Notes: generated by a model not told the origin, from the letters alone. A DNA stretch of 47,761 bases from Hydrogenophaga sp. (GCF_030373225.1 NZ_JAUCZG010000034.1:1-47761); one strand, 5' to 3'; shown: positions 21,266-33,085, counted from the first letter of the stretch. Translations and numbers: made by a program.

Positions 21266-23088
21266 GCAAACAAATCCGCAACATCGCCATCATCGCCCAC
21301 GTCGACCATGGCAAAACCACCATGGTGGACCAGCTGCTTCGCCAGTCGGGCACCTTCGCCGAACACGAAAAGATCGTGGACACGGTGATGGACAACAACG
21401 CCATCGAGCGCGAGCGGGGCATCACCATCCTGGCCAAGAACTGCGCCGTGAGCTGGGAAGGCACGCACATCAACATCGTCGACACCCCCGGCCACGCGGA
21501 CTTCGGTGGTGAGGTCGAGCGCGCCCTGTCCATGGTGGACGGTGTGGTGCTGCTGATCGACGCGCAGGAAGGCCCGATGCCGCAGACGCGCTTCGTGACC
21601 AAAAAGGCGCTGGCCCTGGGCCTCAAGCCCATCGTGGTCGTGAACAAGGTGGACAAACCGGGCGCGCGTCCGGACGCCGTGATCAACGCCGCGTTCGACC
21701 TGTTCGACAAGCTCGGCGCCAACGACGAGCAGCTCGACTTTCCCGTGGTCTACGCCTCGGGCATCAACGGCTGGACCTCGCTGGTCGAAGGTGCGCCCGG
21801 CGAGCAGTGGGGCCCCGACATGTCGGCCCTGTTCAACACCGTGCTCAAGCACGTCAAGCCGCAGGACGGCGACCCGGCCGCTTCGCTGCAGCTGCAGATC
21901 TCCGCGCTCGACTTCTCCACTTTCGTCGGCCGCATCGGCGTTGGCCGCATCAGCCAGGGCACCATCAAGCCCAACATGGACGTGGTGGTGATGGAAGGCG
22001 CGGACGGCAAGGTCGTCAAGGGCCGTGTCAACCAGGTGCTCAAGTTCCAGGGCCTGGACCGTGTGCAGGTCACCGAAGCCGGCCCGGGCGACATCGTGCT
22101 CATCAACGGCATTCCCGACATCGGCATCGGCGTGACCGTGACCGACCCGCTGAACCCCGCGCCGCTGCCCATGCTCAAGATCGACGAGCCCACGCTGACC
22201 ATGAACTTCTGCGTGAACACCAGCCCGCTGGCCGGGCGCGAAGGCAAGTTCGTCACCAGCCGCCAGATCTGGGACCGCCTTCAGAAGGAGCTGCAGCACA
22301 ACGTGGCCCTGCGCGTGAAGGAAACCGACGAGGACGGCATTTTTGAAGTGATGGGCCGCGGTGAACTGCACCTGACCATCCTGCTGGAAAACATGCGCCG
22401 CGAAGGCTACGAACTCGCCGTCTCCAAGCCACGTGTGGTGTTCCGCGAGATCGACGGCGTGCGCCACGAACCCATTGAAATGGTGACGGTGGACATCGAG
22501 GAGCAGCACCAGGGCGGTGTGATGCAGGCGCTCGGCGAGCGCAAGGGCGAACTGGCCAACATGGAACCCGATGGCCGTGGTCGTGTGCGTCTGGAGTACC
22601 GCATTCCCGCGCGTGGTCTGATCGGCTTCACCAACGAATTCCTGAACCTCACCCGCGGCTCCGGCCTGATCGCCAACATCTTCGACGGCTACGAGCCGCA
22701 CAAGGGCGACATCGCCAGCCGCAAGAACGGCGTGCTGATCTCCATGGACGACGGTGAGATCTTCACCTACGCCCTGGGCAAGCTCGACGATCGCGGCCGC
22801 ATGTTCGTGCGTGCCGGCGACCCGGTGTACGAAGGCATGATCGTCGGCATCCACAACCGCGACAACGACCTGATCGTCAACGCCACGCGCACCAAGCAGC
22901 TGACCAACTTCCGCGTCAGCGGCAAGGAAGACGCGATCAAGATCACGCCACCGGTCGACCTCAACCTCGAATACGGCGTCGAATTCATCGAGGACGACGA
23001 GCTGGTGGAAATCACGCCCAAGAGCGTGCGTCTGCGCAAGCGCTTCCTGAAGGAAAGCGACCGCAAGCGCGCGTCCAAGAGCGCCTGA
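21262..23088 (+). CDS. typA: Ribosome-associated GTPase TypA/BipA
   Basis: A 608-residue translational GTPase. The P-loop is AHVDHGKT with Lys18, switch II contains [16 protein letters not shown], and the base-recognition motif is NKVD. EF-G-like domains III and V and the BipA-specific C-terminal domain (about 480-608, with [20 protein letters not shown]) are all present. It acts in ribosome assembly and stress adaptation, especially at low temperature. The start overlaps the truB stop by four bases, continuing the operon. Confidence 0.97.
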   Translation: MSKQIRNIAIIAHVDHGKTTMVDQLLRQSGTFAEHEKIVDTVMDNNAIERERGITILAKNCAVSWEGTHINIVDTPGHADFGGEVERALSMVDGVVLLIDAQEGPMPQTRFVTKKALALGLKPIVVVNKVDKPGARPDAVINAAFDLFDKLGANDEQLDFPVVYASGINGWTSLVEGAPGEQWGPDMSALFNTVLKHVKPQDGDPAASLQLQISALDFSTFVGRIGVGRISQGTIKPNMDVVVMEGADGKVVKGRVNQVLKFQGLDRVQVTEAGPGDIVLINGIPDIGIGVTVTDPLNPAPLPMLKIDEPTLTMNFCVNTSPLAGREGKFVTSRQIWDRLQKELQHNVALRVKETDEDGIFEVMGRGELHLTILLENMRREGYELAVSKPRVVFREIDGVRHEPIEMVTVDIEEQHQGGVMQALGERKGELANMEPDGRGRVRLEYRIPARGLIGFTNEFLNLTRGSGLIANIFDGYEPHKGDIASRKNGVLISMDDGEIFTYALGKLDDRGRMFVRAGDPVYEGMIVGIHNRDNDLIVNATRTKQLTNFRVSGKEDAIKITPPVDLNLEYGVEFIEDDELVEITPKSVRLRKRFLKESDRKRASKSA

Positions 23089-23100
23089 ATTCCCGATCGC

Positions 23101-23176
23101 CCCGAGCTGGTCCTCCGCCAGGCTCGGGACGAACGCATCCAGGGGGCTTCGACAGGCTCAGCCCGAACGGGGTGAG
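23101..23176. repeat. REP-like pair of inverted/imperfect repeat units
   Basis: A hairpin CCCGAGC...GCTCGGG (23101-23129) is followed by two related units: CAGGCTCGGGACGAACG (about 23119-23135) and CTTCGACAGGCTCAGCCCGAACGG (23147-23170). The second is a widely dispersed betaproteobacterial intergenic repeat. It occupies most of the typA/DMT-transporter spacer. Without a T-run it is not a standard terminator. Confidence 0.7.
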
Positions 23177-23204
23177 TTCATCCGAACAACGGCAAAAGAC
23201 CACC

Positions 23205-24224
23205 ATGCCCTTGCGCGCACTCAACCGCCTGACCCATACCCAGGCGGTGTTCCTCATGCTGGCGGTCACGCTCATGTGGTCGATCGCAGGGGTGGTGTCG
23301 CGCCAGCTGGAATCGGCAGCGCGTTTCGAGATCACATTCTGGCGCAGCGCTTTCACGGCGCTGTCGCTGCTGGTCATCCTGCCGCTGTGGCGTCAGGCCG
23401 ACCGCCGCCAGGGCCACCTGGTGGAGCCGACGGCGCAGCCTTCGCTGCGGCGCTGGCTCAAGCGCCACTGGGGCCTGATTCCCGAATCGTCGGCGTTCTG
23501 GATCTCGGGCGTGTGCTGGTCGGTGATGTTCACCGCCTTCATGCTGGCCCTGAGCTTCACCAGCGTGGCCAACGTGCTGGTGATCATGTCGGTGGGGCCG
23601 CTCTTCACCGCGCTGGTGGCGCGCATCTTCATCGGGCAGCAGCTGGCTGCGCGCACCTGGCTGGCCATCCTGGCCGCCGGTGCCGGCATCGCCTACATGT
23701 ATGGCAGCCAGTTCGTGGCGGCGCTGGCCCGTCCCGAGATCGACACCGGCGGACTGGTGTTGGGCTCGCTCACCGCCCTGTGTGTGCCGATCGCAGGTGC
23801 CATCAACTGGACGGTGGTCCAGCGCAGCCAGAGCCAGGGCGAAAAGATCGACCTCGTGCCCTCGGTGCTTCTCGGCGCGGTGATCTCCTCGCTGCTGACA
23901 CTGCCGCTGGCGTTGCCATTCGCCGCCACCGCTGGCGACGTGGCCTGGCTGGCGCTGCTCGGCCTCGTGCAGCTGGCCATCCCCTGCGCGCTGTCGGTGG
24001 TGTGCGCACGTGTGCTCAAGGCACCCGAAGTGTCGCTGCTGGCCTTGCTGGAGGTGATCTTCGGCATCCTGCTGGCCTGGGTCTGGGCCAACGAAGTGCC
24101 GGGCGACGAGGTGCTGCGGGGCGGCAGCCTCGTGATCGGCGCCCTGGTGATCAACGAACTGCTGGGCTGGCGCTCGCGCACGGGGTCCCCGCGCATCCAG
24201 ACCGTCGACCAGCAACCCCGATGA
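23205..24224 (+). CDS. EamA/DMT-family membrane transporter
   Basis: A 339-residue protein with about ten membrane helices arranged as two EamA repeats. The first includes LMLAVTLMWSIAGVVSRQLE and FWRSAFTALSLLVILPLW, and the second ends LLALLEVIFGILLAWVWANEVPG...GGSLVIGALVINE, the classical EamA end. Members export metabolites, but the substrate cannot be predicted. I chose ATG 23205. A GTG at 23172 lies inside the REP-like repeat and would add a non-conserved hydrophilic leader. The stop overlaps the first candidate start of the next gene. Confidence 0.9.
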   Translation: MPLRALNRLTHTQAVFLMLAVTLMWSIAGVVSRQLESAARFEITFWRSAFTALSLLVILPLWRQADRRQGHLVEPTAQPSLRRWLKRHWGLIPESSAFWISGVCWSVMFTAFMLALSFTSVANVLVIMSVGPLFTALVARIFIGQQLAARTWLAILAAGAGIAYMYGSQFVAALARPEIDTGGLVLGSLTALCVPIAGAINWTVVQRSQSQGEKIDLVPSVLLGAVISSLLTLPLALPFAATAGDVAWLALLGLVQLAIPCALSVVCARVLKAPEVSLLALLEVIFGILLAWVWANEVPGDEVLRGGSLVIGALVINELLGWRSRTGSPRIQTVDQQPR

Positions 24225-24254
24225 ACGATTCCTGCGGAAGAACCCCGATGAACG
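24214..24254 (+). repeat. 14-bp direct repeat spanning two start codons
   Basis: AACCCCGATGAACG occurs at 24214-24227 and again at 24241-24254, 27 bp apart and so in the same reading frame. Each copy contains an ATG. Confidence 0.95.
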
Positions 24255-25348
24255 CCTCCACCTCCGAATCCCACGTCATCGCCGAAGTCCTCGGACGCGT
24301 CGGCTGCATCACCCTCAACCGCCCGAAGGCGCTGAACGCCCTGTCGCTGGACATGATCCGCAGCATCACCCAGGCGCTCGTGTCCTGGCGCGACAGCGAT
24401 CAGGTGCAGGCGGTGGCGATCCGCGGCGTCAACAAGGAGGGCCCGTTCGGCAGCTTCTGCGCCGGTGGTGACATCCGTTTCTTCCACCAGGCCGCCCTCG
24501 CAGGCGACCCATCGCTGGAGGACTTCTTCACCGAAGAGTACGCGCTCAACCACCTGATCCACACCTACCCCAAGCCCTACATCGCCTTCATGGACGGCAT
24601 CGTCATGGGCGGCGGCATGGGCATCAGCCAGGGCGCGAGCCTGCGCATCGTCACCGAGCGCAGCAAGCTGGCCATGCCGGAAACCCACATCGGACTCTTT
24701 CCCGACGTGGGCGGTGGCTACTTTCTGAGCCGGTGCCCGGGTCGCCTGGGCGAGTACCTCGCGCTCACCGGCCAGGTGCTCGGCGCACGGGATGCCATGG
24801 CCGCGGGCCTGGCCGACGGTTTCATCGAATCGGGCCGCCTCGCGGGCCTGTGGAACTCGCTGGCGCAAACGCCGTTCGAGAACGGCGCCGCGGTGGAGCG
24901 CTGGTGCGCCAGTCACCTCAGCACCACGGTGGCCCCGGGCAGCTGGCCAGCCAGGACCATCGATCGGGTGTTCGGCCTGCCCGACATGCACGCCATCATG
25001 TCCACGCTGGAGTCGGACGACAGCGACTGGGCCAAGGCCACCGCCGCCACGCTGCGCCACCGCTCACCGCTGATGCTTCATGTGGTGCTCGAACAGGTGC
25101 GCCGCGCCCGTGCCCTGGGTCTCGCCGACAACCTGCGCATGGAGCGCGGCCTGGTTCACCGATGTTTCCACCTGCGCCCGGGCGCGGCCAGCGAGACGGT
25201 GGAGGGCATCCGCGCGCTGGCGGTGGACAAGGACCATCAGCCGCGCTGGAACCCGCAGCGCATCGAAGAGGTGGGAAGAGGGCAGGTGGCCGAGTTCTTC
25301 ACCAGTCCGTGGCCGGCGCAAGACCATCCGCTGAAACACCTGGGCTGA
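24248..25348 (+). CDS. 3-hydroxyisobutyryl-CoA hydrolase-like enoyl-CoA hydratase family protein
   Basis: A 366-residue crotonase-fold protein. The length, the C-terminal extension, and Glu145 in MPETHIGLFPDVGGGYFLSR with Asp153 eight residues on match 3-hydroxyisobutyryl-CoA hydrolase, a valine-catabolism enzyme, better than a plain hydratase. The oxyanion-hole segments are CAGGDIRFF and MGGGMGISQGA. Two ATGs, at 24221 and 24248, lie in frame within copies of the same 14-bp repeat. I chose 24248, which has GGAAG upstream. The 24221 ATG overlaps the transporter stop and would add nine residues. Confidence 0.87.
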   Translation: MNASTSESHVIAEVLGRVGCITLNRPKALNALSLDMIRSITQALVSWRDSDQVQAVAIRGVNKEGPFGSFCAGGDIRFFHQAALAGDPSLEDFFTEEYALNHLIHTYPKPYIAFMDGIVMGGGMGISQGASLRIVTERSKLAMPETHIGLFPDVGGGYFLSRCPGRLGEYLALTGQVLGARDAMAAGLADGFIESGRLAGLWNSLAQTPFENGAAVERWCASHLSTTVAPGSWPARTIDRVFGLPDMHAIMSTLESDDSDWAKATAATLRHRSPLMLHVVLEQVRRARALGLADNLRMERGLVHRCFHLRPGAASETVEGIRALAVDKDHQPRWNPQRIEEVGRGQVAEFFTSPWPAQDHPLKHLG

Positions 25349-25376
25349 TGCGGCGCGGGGGCTGGCGCGCGAGCGC

Positions 25377-25871
25377 TCAGCGGTGGCGCGTCTTCATCAC
25401 CCGCTCGACCTCGCGTTTGCCTTCGCGGTCCTTGATGGTGTCGCGCTTGTCGTGCTCGGCCTTGCCCTTGGCCAGCGCCAGCTCGCACTTCACCTTGCCG
25501 TTTTTCCAGTGCAGGTTGAGCGGAACCAGGGTGTAGCCCTTTTGCTCCACCTTGCCGATGAGGCGGCGGATCTCGTCCTTGTGCAGCAGCAGTTTTTTGG
25601 TGCGCACCGCATCGGGGCTGATGTGCGTGGAGGCCGTGTGCAGCGCATTGATCTGACAGCCGATGAGGAACAATTCGCCGCTGCGGATGACCACATACCC
25701 GTCGGTGAGCTGCACCTTGCCTTCGCGCAGGGCCTTCACCTCCCAGCCTTCGAGCACCATGCCGGCTTCAAAGCGTTCCTCGATGGCGTAGTTGAAAAAC
25801 GCCTTCTTGTTGTCGGCGATGCGGCTGTCGAGGCCTTTGGTGGGAGTTGCTTTGCTGTTTTTGGTGGCCAT
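25377..25871 (-). CDS. smpB: SsrA-binding protein SmpB
   Basis: A 164-residue SmpB, the partner of tmRNA in rescuing stalled ribosomes. It shows the beta-barrel signature [27 protein letters not shown] (about residues 35-61), then [26 protein letters not shown] and a basic C-terminal tail, [24 protein letters not shown]. Its gene is divergent from ratA, the classic smpB/ratA arrangement, with a shared 48-bp spacer. The ssrA gene is not in this window. Confidence 0.97.
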   Translation of the reverse strand: MATKNSKATPTKGLDSRIADNKKAFFNYAIEERFEAGMVLEGWEVKALREGKVQLTDGYVVIRSGELFLIGCQINALHTASTHISPDAVRTKKLLLHKDEIRRLIGKVEQKGYTLVPLNLHWKNGKVKCELALAKGKAEHDKRDTIKDREGKREVERVMKTRHR

Positions 25872-25900
25872 GGCGCGCGAGGTGCGGCCGTTTCAGGCCA

Positions 25901-25921
25901 ATACAATGCAGTTGATTGTAT
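25901..25921. promoter_or_regulatory. Palindrome with back-to-back -10 elements between smpB and ratA
   Basis: Arms ATACAAT (25901-25907) and ATTGTAT (25915-25921) form a perfect 7-bp inverted repeat with a 7-base spacer. Each arm reads TACAAT on one strand, so it can serve as a -10 for either gene. The right arm overlaps the ratA ATG at 25920. -35 matches are weak. Confidence 0.45.
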
Positions 25922-26366
25922 GAAAACGATTCACAAGTCAGTCCTGCTGTGGCACAGCGCTCCCGAAATGTTCGCGCTGGTGACCAACATCGAACACTAT
26001 CCGCAGTTTCTGCCCTGGTGCGATCACGGCGAAGTGCTGGAGCAGGTCGAGGACGGCATGGTGGCGCGTGTGGGCATGGCCATCAGCGGCCTGCGCCAGA
26101 GTTTCACCACACGCAACACCCACGAAACCGACCGCAGGGTGCTCATGGAACTGGTCGATGGGCCGTTCTCCCGGCTCGACGGCGTCTGGGCGTTCACGCC
26201 TCTGGGTGACGGCACCCAGCGCGCCTGCAAGGTCGAATTCACCCTGAGCTACGGCTTCTCCAGTTCCACGCTGGCAGCGCTCGTGGGCCCGGTGTTCGAC
26301 AAGATCGCCGGCAACCTGGTCGACGCCTTCGTCAAACGCGCCGATCAGGTCTACGGCGCGGACTGA
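25920..26366 (+). CDS. ratA: RatA/COQ10 family START-domain protein
   Basis: A 148-residue START-fold protein beginning MKTIHKSVLLWHSAPEMFALVTNIEHYPQFLPWC, the signature of the RatA/COQ10 family. Members bind ubiquinone or, in one report on E. coli RatA, inhibit 70S assembly, so both labels occur. The head-to-head position with smpB and the downstream rnfH gene (7 bp after the stop) are the standard RatA-RnfH context. A candidate -10 ends 13 bp before the ATG, which would give a very short leader. Confidence 0.92.
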   Translation: MKTIHKSVLLWHSAPEMFALVTNIEHYPQFLPWCDHGEVLEQVEDGMVARVGMAISGLRQSFTTRNTHETDRRVLMELVDGPFSRLDGVWAFTPLGDGTQRACKVEFTLSYGFSSSTLAALVGPVFDKIAGNLVDAFVKRADQVYGAD

Positions 26367-26373
26367 ACCCGCC

Positions 26374-26703
26374 ATGCACATCACCCTGGTTCATTCGCCG
26401 GCGCCGCGCCAGGTGACCGAGGTCGCCATCGAGGTACCGCCGGGCTGCACCGCTCAGCAGGCACTCGGGCAAGCCGGCTGGTTCGACAGCTTCCCCGAAC
26501 TTGGCACGCCGGCCCTCACGCTGGGTGTCTGGGGCCGGCGGGTCGGCCCGGGCCACGTGCTGCGCGAGGGTGATCGCCTGGAGGTCTACCGGGCCCTGCG
26601 CGTGGACCCCAAGGTGGCCCGCCGCGAGCGATTCGTTGGACAGGGTGCGCGGGGAACCGGGCTGTTCGCCCGAAGAAAAGCCGGCTCCAAGGCCGGCTAC
26701 TGA
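26374..26703 (+). CDS. RnfH family ubiquitin-like protein
   Basis: A 109-residue protein of the RnfH family. After a ubiquitin-like beta-grasp (residues 1-75, including VEVxxG-like GDRLEVYRALRVDPKVARRERF) comes a short basic tail. It is paired with ratA as in many proteobacteria. Function is poorly defined, and no rnf genes lie nearby. The last codons form a hairpin that can end transcription from the opposite strand. Confidence 0.85.
   Translation: MHITLVHSPAPRQVTEVAIEVPPGCTAQQALGQAGWFDSFPELGTPALTLGVWGRRVGPGHVLREGDRLEVYRALRVDPKVARRERFVGQGARGTGLFARRKAGSKAGY
26676..26698 (-). terminator. Minus-strand terminator inside the 3' end of rnfH
   Basis: On the minus strand AGCCGGC/GCCGGCT forms a perfect 7-bp stem with a six-base loop, followed by TTTT. 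It would end the transcript of the DUF4124 gene, whose stop is 30 bp upstream in that direction. Confidence 0.5.
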
Positions 26704-26725
26704 ACCGCTGAGGCAGACCGCCTGA

Positions 26726-28909
<2,184 letters not shown>

Positions 28910-28925
28910 GCGCCCAGGCGCCGGC

Positions 28926-28950
28926 GGCCGTCCCGATGGACGGCCTTTTT
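28926..28950 (+). terminator. Intrinsic terminator between guaB and guaA
   Basis: A perfect 8-bp stem GGCCGTCC/GGACGGCC with loop CGAT, directly followed by TTTTT. It ends 30 bp before the guaA ATG. Confidence 0.85.
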
Positions 28951-28980
28951 GCTTTCTGAACAGCCCAACCCGACACCGCC

Positions 28981-30597
28981 ATGCAGCACCAGAAAATCCT
29001 CATCCTCGATTTCGGCTCCCAGGTCACCCAGCTGATTGCGCGCCGCGTGCGCGAGGCCCATGTGTACTGCGAGGTTCATCCCTGCGACGTCAGCAGCGAC
29101 TGGGTGCGCGAGTTCGCCGCCGACGGCCAGCTCAAGGGCGTGATCCTCTCCGGCAGCCATGCCAGCGTGTACGAGGTGGACGACAAGGCGCCGGATGCGG
29201 TCTACGAGCTGGGTGTGCCGGTGCTGGGCATCTGTTATGGCATGCAGACCATGGCGCAGCAGCTCGGCGGCAAGGTGGAGGGTTCGAACTCGCGCGAGTT
29301 CGGTTACGCCGAGGTGCGCGCGCGCGGTCACACGCCGCTGCTCAAGGACATCGCCGACTTCCACACGCCGGACGGCCACGGCATGCTCAAGGTCTGGATG
29401 AGCCACGGCGACAAGGTCACCGAAATGCCCTCGGGCTTCAAGCTCATGGCCAGCACCGACAGTTGCCCGATCGCCGGCATGGCCGACGAGGCTCGTCACT
29501 TCTACGGTGTGCAGTTCCACCCGGAGGTCACGCACACGGTGCAAGGGCGCGCGATGCTCGAGCGCTTCGTGCTCGACATCTGCGCCACCCGGGCCGACTG
29601 GGTGATGCGCGATCACATCGAAGAAGCGGTGCAGAAGATCCGCGAACAGGTGGGTGACGAAGAGGTGATTCTTGGCCTGTCGGGCGGTGTCGATTCGTCG
29701 GTGGCCGCCGCGCTGATCCACCGTGCGATTGGCGAGCAGCTCACTTGCGTGTTTGTCGACCACGGCCTGCTGCGCCTGAACGAGGGCGACATGGTGATGG
29801 ACATGTTTGTCGGCAAGCTGCACGCCAATGTGATCCGGGTGGATGCGGCCGACCAGTTTCTGGGCCACCTGGCCGGCGTGAGCGATCCGGAAGCCAAACG
29901 CAAGATCATCGGGCGCGAATTCGTCGAGGTCTTCAAGGCCGAGGCCGCCAAACTCATCTCAAGTGGTGCATCAACAAACGGCGCCAAGTGGTTGGCACAA
30001 GGCACTATTTATCCCGATGTGATCGAATCGGGTGGTGCCAGAAGCAAGAAGGCCGTGACCATCAAGAGCCACCACAACGTGGGAGGCCTGCCGGAGCAGC
30101 TGGGCCTGAAATTGCTGGAGCCGCTGCGCGATCTGTTCAAGGACGAGGTGCGTGAACTGGGCGTGGCGCTCGGCCTGCCGCACGACATGGTCTATCGCCA
30201 CCCGTTCCCGGGTCCGGGCCTGGGCGTGCGCATCCTGGGCGAGGTGAAGAAGGAATACGCGGACCTGCTGCGCCGGGCCGACGCGATCTTCATCGAAGAA
30301 CTGCGCTCCACCATCGACCACCCCAGCGGCAAGAGCTGGTACGACCTGACCAGCCAGGCCTTCACTGTCTTCCTGCCGGTCAAGAGCGTGGGTGTCATGG
30401 GCGACGGCCGCACCTACGACTTTGTCGTGGCCCTGCGCGCCGTACAGACCAGCGACTTCATGACCGCCGACTGGGCCGAACTGCCCTACGCCCTGCTCAA
30501 GAAGGTCAGCAGCCGCATCATCAACGAGGTGCGCGGCATCAACCGCGTGACCTACGACGTGAGCAGCAAGCCGCCGGCCACGATCGAGTGGGAGTGA
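28981..30597 (+). CDS. guaA: GMP synthase (glutamine-hydrolysing) GuaA
   Basis: A 538-residue two-domain enzyme that aminates XMP to GMP. The class I glutamine amidotransferase domain carries LGICYGMQ with nucleophile Cys85 and VQFHPEVTH with the catalytic His. The synthase domain has the P-loop [12 protein letters not shown] and ends in the GMP-synthase dimerisation domain ([21 protein letters not shown]). It shares its pathway with the adjacent guaB, and the intervening terminator suggests lower or separately controlled expression. Confidence 0.98.
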   Translation: MQHQKILILDFGSQVTQLIARRVREAHVYCEVHPCDVSSDWVREFAADGQLKGVILSGSHASVYEVDDKAPDAVYELGVPVLGICYGMQTMAQQLGGKVEGSNSREFGYAEVRARGHTPLLKDIADFHTPDGHGMLKVWMSHGDKVTEMPSGFKLMASTDSCPIAGMADEARHFYGVQFHPEVTHTVQGRAMLERFVLDICATRADWVMRDHIEEAVQKIREQVGDEEVILGLSGGVDSSVAAALIHRAIGEQLTCVFVDHGLLRLNEGDMVMDMFVGKLHANVIRVDAADQFLGHLAGVSDPEAKRKIIGREFVEVFKAEAAKLISSGASTNGAKWLAQGTIYPDVIESGGARSKKAVTIKSHHNVGGLPEQLGLKLLEPLRDLFKDEVRELGVALGLPHDMVYRHPFPGPGLGVRILGEVKKEYADLLRRADAIFIEELRSTIDHPSGKSWYDLTSQAFTVFLPVKSVGVMGDGRTYDFVVALRAVQTSDFMTADWAELPYALLKKVSSRIINEVRGINRVTYDVSSKPPATIEWE

Positions 30598-31909
30598 GCC
30601 GGCTACATCTTTCTTCCTTCAAGCCCTGAAGGGCTGCCACCAAGTTTCAAAAAAGCAAACAGCAGGCGTCCGCACGACCCGACTAGCCTTTAGGACCAGC
30701 AATTTCCAGGGAGATGGCTCCCAGCCTGCGTGGATCCCATGAGGATGAGCCGACTCACCAAGGACATCATGGACGTCTCCTGAGTCCTTTTCGATCGCGA
30801 AGGGTGTCCAATCCACCGGCCAAGGAAAACGCCATGCTCGCTGAGATCGAGCTTGGATTTTGCCCAAAGCTTCTTTCAGGTGCACTCGGCTGACCCCCGG
30901 ACAGGAGAAATCACCAAGCAGTAGCTCAGACGCGCGGAGACGGAGGCGGGCGGAACGCCGTGGTCGAGGCCAGGACCGCCCAGCCACACCAGCTCCGCGC
31001 GGTGTCCACAAACTGGGATGGGCTCTTCCGGAGGGCAAGCACTGGCGCGAGAAACGTCTGCGGCAGTCATGCGCGAGTGCCTGATAGGCGACGTCGTCGG
31101 CTCCATTCGTAGATGTGTGAGATGGAGCTGCGCTCCCGGCTGGTCGTGCATTGCGACAATGCACCAGATGCAAGAGGTGTTCCGACAAATGGCAACAGTA
31201 TCGCGACCGCCTTGAGCGATCCTGCCAAGCCTTGGCACTACGGGGTCAACAATAGCTTCAACGGCGAGTTGCGCGACGAGCGGCTGTCGTTGGAGTGGTT
31301 CAGATCCTGAAAGGGGGCTGCCGCGGTCAATGAAGTTTGGCGGAGCCACTGCAACACGGTGCGTCCCCGAAGCAGCTTGGATTCCCTTACGCAACATGAA
31401 TTCAAGTCGCATAATCAATCCATTACCATCCGGGCTGCCTTCCGGGAAGGAATAGATTGAAAAAGCCGAGCATGTCACACACTTTTAAATCATAAGTGAC
31501 AGTGAAGGCTTGATGACCGTACTGAAGACGGTTTGCACCCGAACATTTGATCCCGGAACGGGGGGTGACCTGCTTGGGTAGGTGGTGCAACCGCCGGCAT
31601 CGCATACAGAGTCAGGACATGCGAACTCACGGAATTGAGAGTATTCGGCGTAAGCTTGGCTGTGAGTGGTGCAGGAACACCAAAGGATATTGGAGTCGAA
31701 TGTTGCCATGGCTGCGAACGGACTTGGCTGACCCGTCTCGATCAAGGATTTTCGTGAATTCATGTCCGAGATCTTGGCAAATAGGACTATGTCAATAGCC
31801 ACCTCGGGGTTGCAAGTGATGATGCCGGACCATTATTTGTGGACTTTTGATTTGAAATGAGGTTGGGCAGGGATTGATTTGAACTTGTACATTCAAATGG
31901 ATTGATATC
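30598..31909. other. Decayed, mostly non-coding segment with IS debris
   Basis: About 1.3 kb between guaA and the acyltransferase gene. Only the 31113-31403 part is recognisable, as a broken IS3-family transposase. Open frames on the minus strand (for example 30619-31188) show no family resemblance and have low-complexity composition. From about 31420 the base composition turns visibly AT-richer and continues so into the acyltransferase gene. Confidence 0.6.
31113..31403 (+). pseudogene. Remnant of an IS3-family transposase (OrfB, C-terminal part)
   Basis: Translation gives DPAKPWHYGVNNSFNGELRDERLSLEWFRS, then an in-frame TGA at about 31308, then VNEVWRSHCNTVRPRSSLDSLTQHEFK. This is the end of an IS3-family integrase core, normally ...NESFNGxLRDECLSLEWFRSR...WRxHYNxxRPHSSLGYLTPxEF. 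The catalytic Glu of the DDE triad (NESFNG) is Asn here and the frame is stopped, so it is inactive. The first catalytic Asp region, OrfA and the IS ends are missing. It marks past transposition next to a probable horizontally acquired gene. Confidence 0.8.
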
Positions 31910-32974
31910 ATGATTGTAAGATCTGGCCAAGCAACACTACTCCCCATACAGTATCTGAGAGGGGTTGCAGCCATGATGGTCGTTTATCATCATGCAGGGT
32001 CTCAAATACCGGCATTTGAACCATTCCTGCCGGGTTCATTTGGCTCCCTGGGCGTTGATATATTTTTTGTAATCAGCGGCTTCATTATGTATATCACCAC
32101 CGCTGGTTCAGTCATTACTCCCGGCGAATTCATGATGCGCCGCATCATTCGCGTCGCGCCCTTGTATTGGCTTCTAACATGTCTGATGTGCCTATTGTGG
32201 CTGATATTTCCCGGCTTCTTCAAAACACTGTCTGTCACGACATCGACATTTTTTCAGAGTCTTTTCTTTATCCCTCATTATTCTCGGGCCTTCCCTGACA
32301 GCATTTTCCCGCTGCTCGTTCCTGGATGGACATTGAACTATGAGATGTTCTTTTACGCACTTTTCGCGCTTGCATTGTTCTTGCCAAAAAATTATCTTCT
32401 CCCCGCTGTGGCCGCGCCGATGTTGGGACTTGTGTTTTTGGGTGCAACGTTCAGTCCGATCGATTCGGCTATGTTGTCCACCTACACTAGTCCACTTCTG
32501 CTGGAGTTTACATCTGGTGTTTTACTTGGAAAAATCTGGGCAAACCAGCAAAAGGGCTTCTCCACTGTCGTTGGAGTTTTTTTATTTTTTTCAGGCTGGT
32601 TTTTTCTTGCCTACAACAGTCTGCATCCTGCTGCCAAATACCTGCATATTCTTGGTGCCACATTGATCGTTGCAGGGTCGCTCAATGTTGATTTTCTGCG
32701 CTGGAAAAATGACCTTCTCAGAATAGTGGGTGATGCCAGCTATTCAATTTATCTCAGCCACATTTTTACCCTTGGAGTTTGTCGAGTGGCATGGGTTCGT
32801 CTATTCGATACCGACAGCAACGGCTTCAATGCCATTGTATTTGCAGTTGCAGTGATGGTGATTTGCATTGTCGTCGGCGTGGTGGTTTATCGGTATGTGG
32901 AGAATCCACTCACCCGTTACCTAACCCGACGTTACTCCGTGCAGTTGAATCAATCAGGTGTGCGATCCGTGTAG
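31910..32974 (+). CDS. Acyltransferase-3 family membrane protein
   Basis: A 354-residue protein with about ten membrane helices and the acyltransferase-3 signature IQYLRGVAAMMVVYHHAGS (His27/His28), then GVDIFFVISGFIM, RRIIRVAPLYW and VPGWTLNYEMFFYALFA. Family members O-acetylate or O-acylate surface sugars, as in exopolysaccharide or O-antigen decoration (ExoZ, OafA). It is clearly AT-richer than its neighbours, with long T runs and different codon use, which together with the adjacent IS remnant suggests horizontal acquisition. The substrate is unknown. Upstream sequence has AT-rich promoter-like character but no clear boxes. Confidence 0.9.
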   Translation: MIVRSGQATLLPIQYLRGVAAMMVVYHHAGSQIPAFEPFLPGSFGSLGVDIFFVISGFIMYITTAGSVITPGEFMMRRIIRVAPLYWLLTCLMCLLWLIFPGFFKTLSVTTSTFFQSLFFIPHYSRAFPDSIFPLLVPGWTLNYEMFFYALFALALFLPKNYLLPAVAAPMLGLVFLGATFSPIDSAMLSTYTSPLLLEFTSGVLLGKIWANQQKGFSTVVGVFLFFSGWFFLAYNSLHPAAKYLHILGATLIVAGSLNVDFLRWKNDLLRIVGDASYSIYLSHIFTLGVCRVAWVRLFDTDSNGFNAIVFAVAVMVICIVVGVVVYRYVENPLTRYLTRRYSVQLNQSGVRSV

Positions 32975-33085
32975 TCCGGAACTGGATCGCCTTTGCACAA
33001 CCATGAATGGTCTGCCAACCATCCCCGTCCCCGGGACTTCCGTCGACTACCCGGATCAGTGCCTCTGGCGATCGCCCCGTTCCTG

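Noticed and set aside
30621..30634. Hairpin AGCCC/GGGCT just after guaA as a terminator
   Set aside because: Short stem and no T-run on either side.
30619..31188. 189-codon minus-strand open frame downstream of guaA
   Set aside because: It overlaps the IS3 remnant, has no recognisable domain and an atypical composition. Treated as debris, though a diverged orphan gene cannot be excluded.
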